From positions 577,771-641,770 of the forward strand of contig NC_044978.1 of the NCBI RefSeq assembly GCF_008728515.1: DNA of 64,000 bases. The letters are read 5' to 3'. Under the pieces are notes generated by a model. That model did no database searches, had not been told where the DNA came from, and saw nothing but the letters and a program-made list of their open reading frames with translations. Position 1 is the first letter of the stretch. Each line of letters starts with the position of its first letter. Source of the stretch: Papio anubis (lineage: Eukaryota; Chordata; Mammalia; Primates; Cercopithecidae). Shown one piece after another: positions 58,785 through 64,000 of this stretch. The translations under genes were made by a program, and so were the position numbers.

Positions 58785-59640
58785 GTGAGCGCCTGATACT
58801 TCTGGGGCGCCATTCCGGGTGCTGCAGTACAGCCACAACAAAGCAAAGTCCAGTCTTCATGGAGTTTGCTTTCTAATGAAAAAGGCAGATAATGAAGACA
58901 AAATCGAGGAAAATAATGGTGTAGTAGATGGTGTTAGGTGTATGAAGAAAAATAAAACAGGCAAAGGAACAGGGAGTGCCCGGCTGGTCTGTGGGGGTGG
59001 AGAGTCCTGCTGATTTATGTAGTTACTCAGAGAAGTTTCCCAGACATGGTGATATTAAGAATAAAGGCAATAAGGAAGGAAGCTTTGTAGATATCTGGGG
59101 AAAGAAATTCCAAAAAGGTCCTGGGGCAGGCTCCTGCTTGTCATTTCTGTGACCAGTAAGGGCGTTGATGTGGCTGGAGCAGAGAGGAGGCGCCAGAGTG
59201 AAAGACCCAGAGATCAGAGCCAGGGGCAATGCACGGTGTAGTCCCGAAGGCCTCGTGGCCCGTGGTGAGGACATCCGCTTCCGGAAATACAGGAAGCCTA
59301 TGAGCAGATTCTAAACACACGAATGATGTCCCTCCTCCCATTGAAAATAATCACGCTGGTTATTGCACACAAATGATGTCTCTCCTACCACTGAAAATAA
59401 TTACCCTGGTTATTGTGCGGGGCACAGAAGCTGAAGTGGGGAAAGCAGAATGGATATTGCAATAACCCAAGACTAACTGATGTTAAAGGAGGCCAGGGTT
59501 GTAGAGCTGAGAGTGAGAAAATGATCAGACTCTACATACACGAAGCAGGGCTGCTAGAGCCAACTGACCAACTGGATGTGGCTTTGAGATAAAAATATAG
59601 CTCATTTTTAGCCCAGGTTCACAACTGAAAGAATGAGGTC
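58785..59640 (-). mobile_element. L2 LINE, antisense, long copy
   Basis: Reversed L2 blocks in order are 'gtccagtcttcatggagttt', 'gaaaaaggcagataatgaag', 'gtgtatgaagaaaaataaaa', 'agagaagtttcccagacatg', 'gatgtggctggagcagagag', 'ataatcacgctggttattgc' and 'ggatattgcaataacccaag'. A 50-bp tandem duplication lies inside. Confidence 0.8.
59318..59417. repeat. 50-bp tandem duplication within L2
   Basis: Units 59318-59367 and 59368-59417 both read 'cac[g/a]aatgatgtc', 'ctcct', 'ttgaaaataat' type text and 'ctggttattg'. They differ at about nine positions. Confidence 0.93.
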
Positions 59641-59650
59641 ACTATTGAAA

Positions 59651-59689
59651 TTAGTGACAAAAACTGCAATTACTTTTGCACCAACCTAA
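59651..59689. mobile_element. Half of a MADE1 mariner MITE
   Basis: 'aaaactgcaattacttttgc' followed by 'accaacctaa' is one arm of the 80-bp MADE1 palindrome. The other arm is missing, so it cannot form the hairpin that gives miR-548-type precursors. Confidence 0.9.
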
Positions 59690-60599
59690 TCACACATAAA
59701 AGGGAGGGTGAAGGAAGAACAATTTTGAGGATGTAAACTCGGGAATTTAGTTTCAGATGAGCAGAAGTTAAGACACTTCTTAGATTCCAGATGGAGTTGT
59801 ACAGACACATCAGGAATCCAGCAGTGATGTCTGGGCCACAGACAAAAGTTTTTGAATCATTTTTATGCAGCTGTTACTTAAAATTTCAAATGTAGTTTAT
59901 TTGGACTCTAGAATGAGTATAGATAGGGAGTTTTGAGGATTAACCTCTAGAGAACTTTGGCAGATAGAAGTGGATAAACCAAGCAAAAATATGAGAAGGT
60001 GCCACCAGTTAGGTAGATTAAGGGCAAGCATATTGTTTTTAAGTGATATTTTAAGATTTCAAAGTAAAAGAATATAAATTAATATAAAATGTCAGCTCGG
60101 ATAAAATTATAGTCAAATTGTTTCTATGTAATGCTAACGCCTTGAGAATTTAAAAAGAATTATATGGCTTCAGATAAAAAAAGAACAGCTAGAAAGTAAG
60201 AGAATTCAAGGTCCAGTTATATCATTTCTTCTAAGTACACCACACTGTAGAAGGCATTTAGCGTGTGGAAGCCACAGTTTGAGTCAAATGTAAATAAGAA
60301 CATTGCCCTAGATCAATGTGTGTTCAGCTGACTTCAGCTCTGTTTCTGCTAAAGTGTTACAGGAGAAGAACAACAGGGGAGAGATGAGGATTCGAGTGGC
60401 TACTGCTTTTACTGAGGAAAGAGGATTGAAAGCAAGGGAGTCAGGCGGTGGAACTTCCAAACAGATTCTCTCTGACATTGTGTGGGGCGAGAGGATAGGC
60501 TCTAGTTTCTTGAATTTTAAATTTGTGTCAAGAGAATGATCTCATATGATTTTTATTTTACTCTAAAAAAAAGTCAGTCAATCAATCTTAGAAACTATT
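59690..60599. other. Unassigned sequence
   Basis: AT-rich, no gene or clear repeat. Confidence 0.45.
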
Positions 60600-61335
60600 T
60601 GAGTGTGCTCCTTCTTTCTCACACCTGGCATTGATCACAAATTTCCTGCCTTCATCTTCAGAATATATCCAAAACTTGTGCATTTCTCGTTCGCTCTGCC
60701 ACCACAAATCAAGTCCGAGCCATTATTCCTTCATATTGGAATAACTGCAACAGCTTTCTAAGTAGCTCCCCTGCTTCTCTAGCTTCATCAGTAGATTCTT
60801 GTTTCACTCAGAATAAATTCCCAGCTCCTTCAGAGATGCCCTGCCACCTATGTAAGCTCATCCCCAGACTTCATCCCCATTTACCGAGCTCTTCTCTATT
60901 TTTCTAAAACATCAAGCACTGCTACACCTAGGCTTCTGTAGTGAACTGCTCGCTCTTCCTGGAATGCTCTTCCCACAGACTTTCATTGACTTCCTCACTC
61001 CTTTTACATTGCTGTTCAAATGTCACCTGATCAGAGAGGCTCCGCACGGCCATCTATGTTGCATAATGCTTCTTATCTCCTTCACCCTCCATAGTTTCCA
61101 TGGAAGTTGTCATCATACTACCCATTATATGTGTACTTTTTGATCGTTTGCCTTTTTTCCTTACACTGGAATATAAGCTCTATGAGGGCAGGTATTTTAT
61201 TAGTTTTGTTATGCTGTGTCCTTAGTGCTGAGAATGTGCTGAGCATGCAGTGGACAGGGAAAGTTATTTACTAAATGGGTAAGTGCATAAATGAATGAAT
61301 CCTCGAGTGGATGAATGAGTGAATTTGGTGCTTCC
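60600..61335 (+). mobile_element. L2 LINE 3' end, sense, long copy
   Basis: Follows the L2 consensus order: 'cagaatatatccaaaacttg', 'ggaataactgcaacagcttt', 'gtttcactcagaataaattc', 'ctcttcctggaatgctcttc', 'gttcaaatgtcacctgatca', 'ggaatataagctctatgagg' and a final 'aatgaatgaatcc'. No open frame remains. Confidence 0.88.
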
Positions 61336-62309
61336 TGGGTGATAAATTAGAAATTAAAATAAATGCAATCACTTTGATGGAGAAAATTTTAGAAGGTGGA
61401 TCTGTTAGGTTTACCTAATCACAAAACACTGAGTTAACAAAATATTTGCTTTCTCTGTAGAAGGAGCATAGGTTTGGATATCAGGGGCTGAGTTCCAGGT
61501 AGTAAATTATACTGGAAGAACACTGGGCCTAGATGCCACTGTTAATTCCTACAAGACCCAGTTACTTGGCAAATTCGTAAAGATTCTTTACTGCTTTTGC
61601 TACACTGAAAAATAATTATGTGTAAGATCCTGTCTAAATCTGTAATTCCATACGCTAATTTTATATTGCATCTGCTGCTCTGCAACCTACTATCTGTGTG
61701 AGTGTGTATCAGTCATTGAACTCATCCAGGGCTGCAAAATTGTAATCCGTAAAAATGAGTGACAATTTCCTTAATTCATTTCTTCTAAAATGCTCTCATA
61801 TTTTTTTTTCAGTAAGGACTTTCTGACTCTTACCTTGGTATATTTTCTATCTTCCTCCACCCGGACTTCAAGTTGAAGAGGATAGGGTATATAGGAGCTT
61901 AAATCTGAAGCATTACTCTCTGACGTTTTTCCTGCCAAGTTGTGTTCCCAGCCCCAGGCAGGGATCTCCTTTTCCTTTCTCTGTGTTGGCAACTTTCCTA
62001 AAGTGTTACTCTACTATTAACTTCTGTATTCCAGTCCTGGAAGCTTTGTTACTGATATCTAAAGTCCATATTTGAAAGTTTCAAGAAAATCCTTTTTTTT
62101 CTTACAATAAATCCTGGCTGCAACAAATCCAAATCATTTGCTTTGAGACTATTACACATTGCATACTAAAAATCACTGCTTTTTTTAAACCTAGAACAAA
62201 AGAAGTGAGTGCTTTGTTCTGGGCCATATAGAAGTAAAGCTTTCATGCCGTAAACAATTAAGGATTCCTAGAGATAAAGTTAATGTATTCTGGAACTAGA
62301 AAATAAGAA
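61336..62309. other. Unassigned sequence, possible MIR scrap
   Basis: 'gaacactgggcctagatgcc' and 'acaagacccagttacttggc' around 61520-61570 faintly resemble a MIR-type SINE; otherwise nothing. Confidence 0.35.
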
Positions 62310-62887
62310 GTTAAATTCAAAGTAAAAGATATAAGATAGTAAAAATTAGAGCAGAAATCAATAAAATTGGAAACAAGAAATCAATAGAGAAAATCAACAA
62401 AACCAAAAGCTGCCTCTATGCAAAGATCAATAAAATTTATGAATTTGCAGTCAGTCTAAGAAAAAATGAAAGAAGATACAAATTACTAACAGAAATGGAA
62501 AAGGGACCATTCTGATCCAACAGATATTAGAAAAATAATAAAGGAATTTCAGGGAGAACTCTAAACCTACTTATTCGGTAACTTAGAGGAAAAGATTAAG
62601 TATCTGAAAAAATAATATCTATCAAAACATAAATAATCTGATTAGGCTTATAGTGACTTCAAATTTGAATTGTTAACTAATAACTTTCTAAAACTGAAAG
62701 TGCTGGGCTCAGGCAGTTTCAATGGTGGATTCTACCAAATATTTAAGGAACAAATCATACCCATAGTCTGCAATTCCTTCCAGAAAACAGAATCCGAGGA
62801 AACACTTCTTAACTTTTCCTATGTGGCTAGCATTAATCAAATACCAAAACTAGACAAAAATGTTACAAAAATGGAAATTATAGACCA
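62310..62887 (+). mobile_element. Old L1M ORF2 fragment, sense
   Basis: 'agagcagaaatcaataaaat', 'agaaaatcaacaaaaccaaa', 'ctaaaactgaaagtgctggg' and 'gtggattctaccaaatattt', then 'aaataccaaaactagacaaa', match the ORF2 region around the start of the reverse transcriptase. It is cut at 62887 by the MaLR LTR and probably continues beyond the window. Confidence 0.85.
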
Positions 62888-63259
62888 TGATATGGTTTGG
62901 TTTTGTCTCCCTGCCCAAATCTCATGTTCAGTTGTAATCCAATGTTGGAAGAAGGGCCTGTTGGGAGGTGATTGGAAGATGGGAGCAGATTTCCCCCTTG
63001 CTGTTCTTGTTATAGTGAGTGAGTTCTCACAAGATCTGGTTGTTAAAAAGTGTGTAGCAGCTCCCACTTTGCTCTCTTCCTCCTACTCCAGCCATGTGGG
63101 AGATGCCTTCCCCACCTTCACTTTTTGCCATGATTATAAGTTTCCTGAGGCCTCTCAAGTAATGCTTTCTGTACAGCCTGTGAAATCATGAGCTAATTAA
63201 ACCACCTTTTACAAATAAATTGCCCAGTCTCAGGTGGTTCTTTATAACAGTGTTGGAAA
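62888..63259 (+). mobile_element. MaLR (MST/THE1-type) 5' LTR
   Basis: Starts 'tgatatggtttggttttgtc' and shows 'gtgagtgagttctcacaaga', 'tgattataagtttcctgagg' and 'aaattgcccagtctcaggtg'. Its last 15 or so bases (the usual 'acggactaataca') seem deleted. Internal MaLR text follows at once. Confidence 0.9.
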
Positions 63260-64000
63260 ATTGGTACCAGGAGTGGGGTATTGCTATAAAGATCCCTGAA
63301 AATGTGGAAGCAACATGGAAACTGAGTAACAGGCAGAGATTAGAACAGTTTGGAGGGCTAAGAAGAAGACAGGAATATGAGGGAAAGTTTGGAAATTTCT
63401 AGAGACTTGTTAAATTGTTGTGACCAAAAAGTTGATAGTGACATGGACAATGAAGTCCAGGTTGAGGTGGTTTTGGATGGAGATGAGGAACTTATTGGGA
63501 ACTGAAGTAAAGGTCACTCTTATTATGCTGTAGCAAAGAGACTCGCAGCACTGAGCCCTTGCTCTCGGGCTCTGTGGAACTTTCAACTTGACAGTGATGA
63601 TTTGGGGTATCTGGCCAAAGAAATTTCTAAGCAGCAAAGCATTCAAGATGTGATCTGGCTGTTTCCAACAGTGTATGGTCATATGTGTGAGCAAGTAAAG
63701 TACCTGAAACTGGAACTTACATTTAAAAGGAATGAAGAATATAAAAGTTTAGAAAATCTGCAGCCTGACCATGTGGTAGAAAAGGAAACCCCATTTTCTT
63801 GGGAAGAACTTAAGCCACCAACTGCAGAAATTTGCATAAGTAAAGAGGAGTCAAATGTGAGTGGCCAAAACAATGGGGAAAATGCCACAAAGGCATTTCA
63901 GAGACCTTTACAGCAGCCCCTCCCATCACAGGCCTGGAAGCCTAAGAGAAAAGAATGGTTTCATGGGCTGGGCCTAGGGCCCTGCTGTCCTGTGCAACCT
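63260..64000 (+). mobile_element. MaLR internal region, runs off the window
   Basis: Starts 'ttggtaccaggagtggggta' and is collinear with 21573-21748 plus 22259-22810. It keeps the TTAA (63410-63413) without the piggyBac insertion found in the other copy. The gag-like frame is broken by stops. The 3' LTR must lie beyond 64000. Confidence 0.92.

Noticed and set aside
59651..59689. Possible miR-548-family precursor
   Set aside because: Only half of the MADE1 palindrome is present, so no hairpin can form.

Overview
This is a vertebrate, almost certainly primate, intergenic or intronic window. It contains Alu elements of old (AluJ-like), middle (AluS-like) and young (AluY-like) type. It also has primate L1PA 3' ends, MaLR/MST LTR elements, Tigger and hAT DNA transposons, and ancient MIR and L2 remnants. 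I found no protein-coding gene, exon, tRNA, rRNA or CRISPR array. Every long reading frame I could explain is transposon-derived or a shadow of a simple repeat, and no bacterial or viral system is present. All family names rest on recognition by eye, because no database search was possible.

Layout. 1-6.2 kb is mostly unassigned, with scraps of L1M, a hAT element, MER5A and L2, plus a 78-bp tandem duplication. 6.26-11.53 kb is an old plus-strand L1 carrying an Alu and an MSTA-type LTR; its 5' UTR runs straight into ORF2. 11.57-13.89 kb is a second L1 lying tail to tail with the first. 13.9-16.5 kb has L2/MIR scraps. 16.6-20.3 kb is a plus-strand L1 ORF2 with an AluS-like insertion. 20.3-25.9 kb is a minus-strand old L1 holding a complete LTR-internal-LTR MaLR element, which itself holds a 510-bp piggyBac (MER75-like) element. 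26.2-32.1 kb is repeat-poor. 32.2-35.5 kb contains L2, MER5A and MER20 remnants. 36.7-37.8 kb is a 5'-truncated L1PA with an open 274-codon ORF2 C-terminus. 39.1 kb is an AluY. 40.3 kb is a Tigger2-type element. 43.1-48.0 kb is a decayed ERV-like block with an MLT2-like LTR and an AluJ. 48.9-50.8 kb holds an inverted repeat with arms of about 345 bp. 52.4-53.5 kb is a 100-N gap followed by two identical 508-bp TG-rich repeats. 54.1-56.5 kb is a near-full-length Tigger1. 58.8-61.3 kb has two L2 copies and half of a MADE1. From 62.3 kb to the end is an old L1 broken by a second MaLR element that runs off the window.

The most interesting observations are structural. They are the long inverted repeat with a perfectly matching core, the identical 508-bp repeats beside the gap, and the three-level nest L1 > MaLR > piggyBac. 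The empty piggyBac target site can be read in the second MaLR copy of the same window. Several small local tandem duplications also lie within or beside old repeats.
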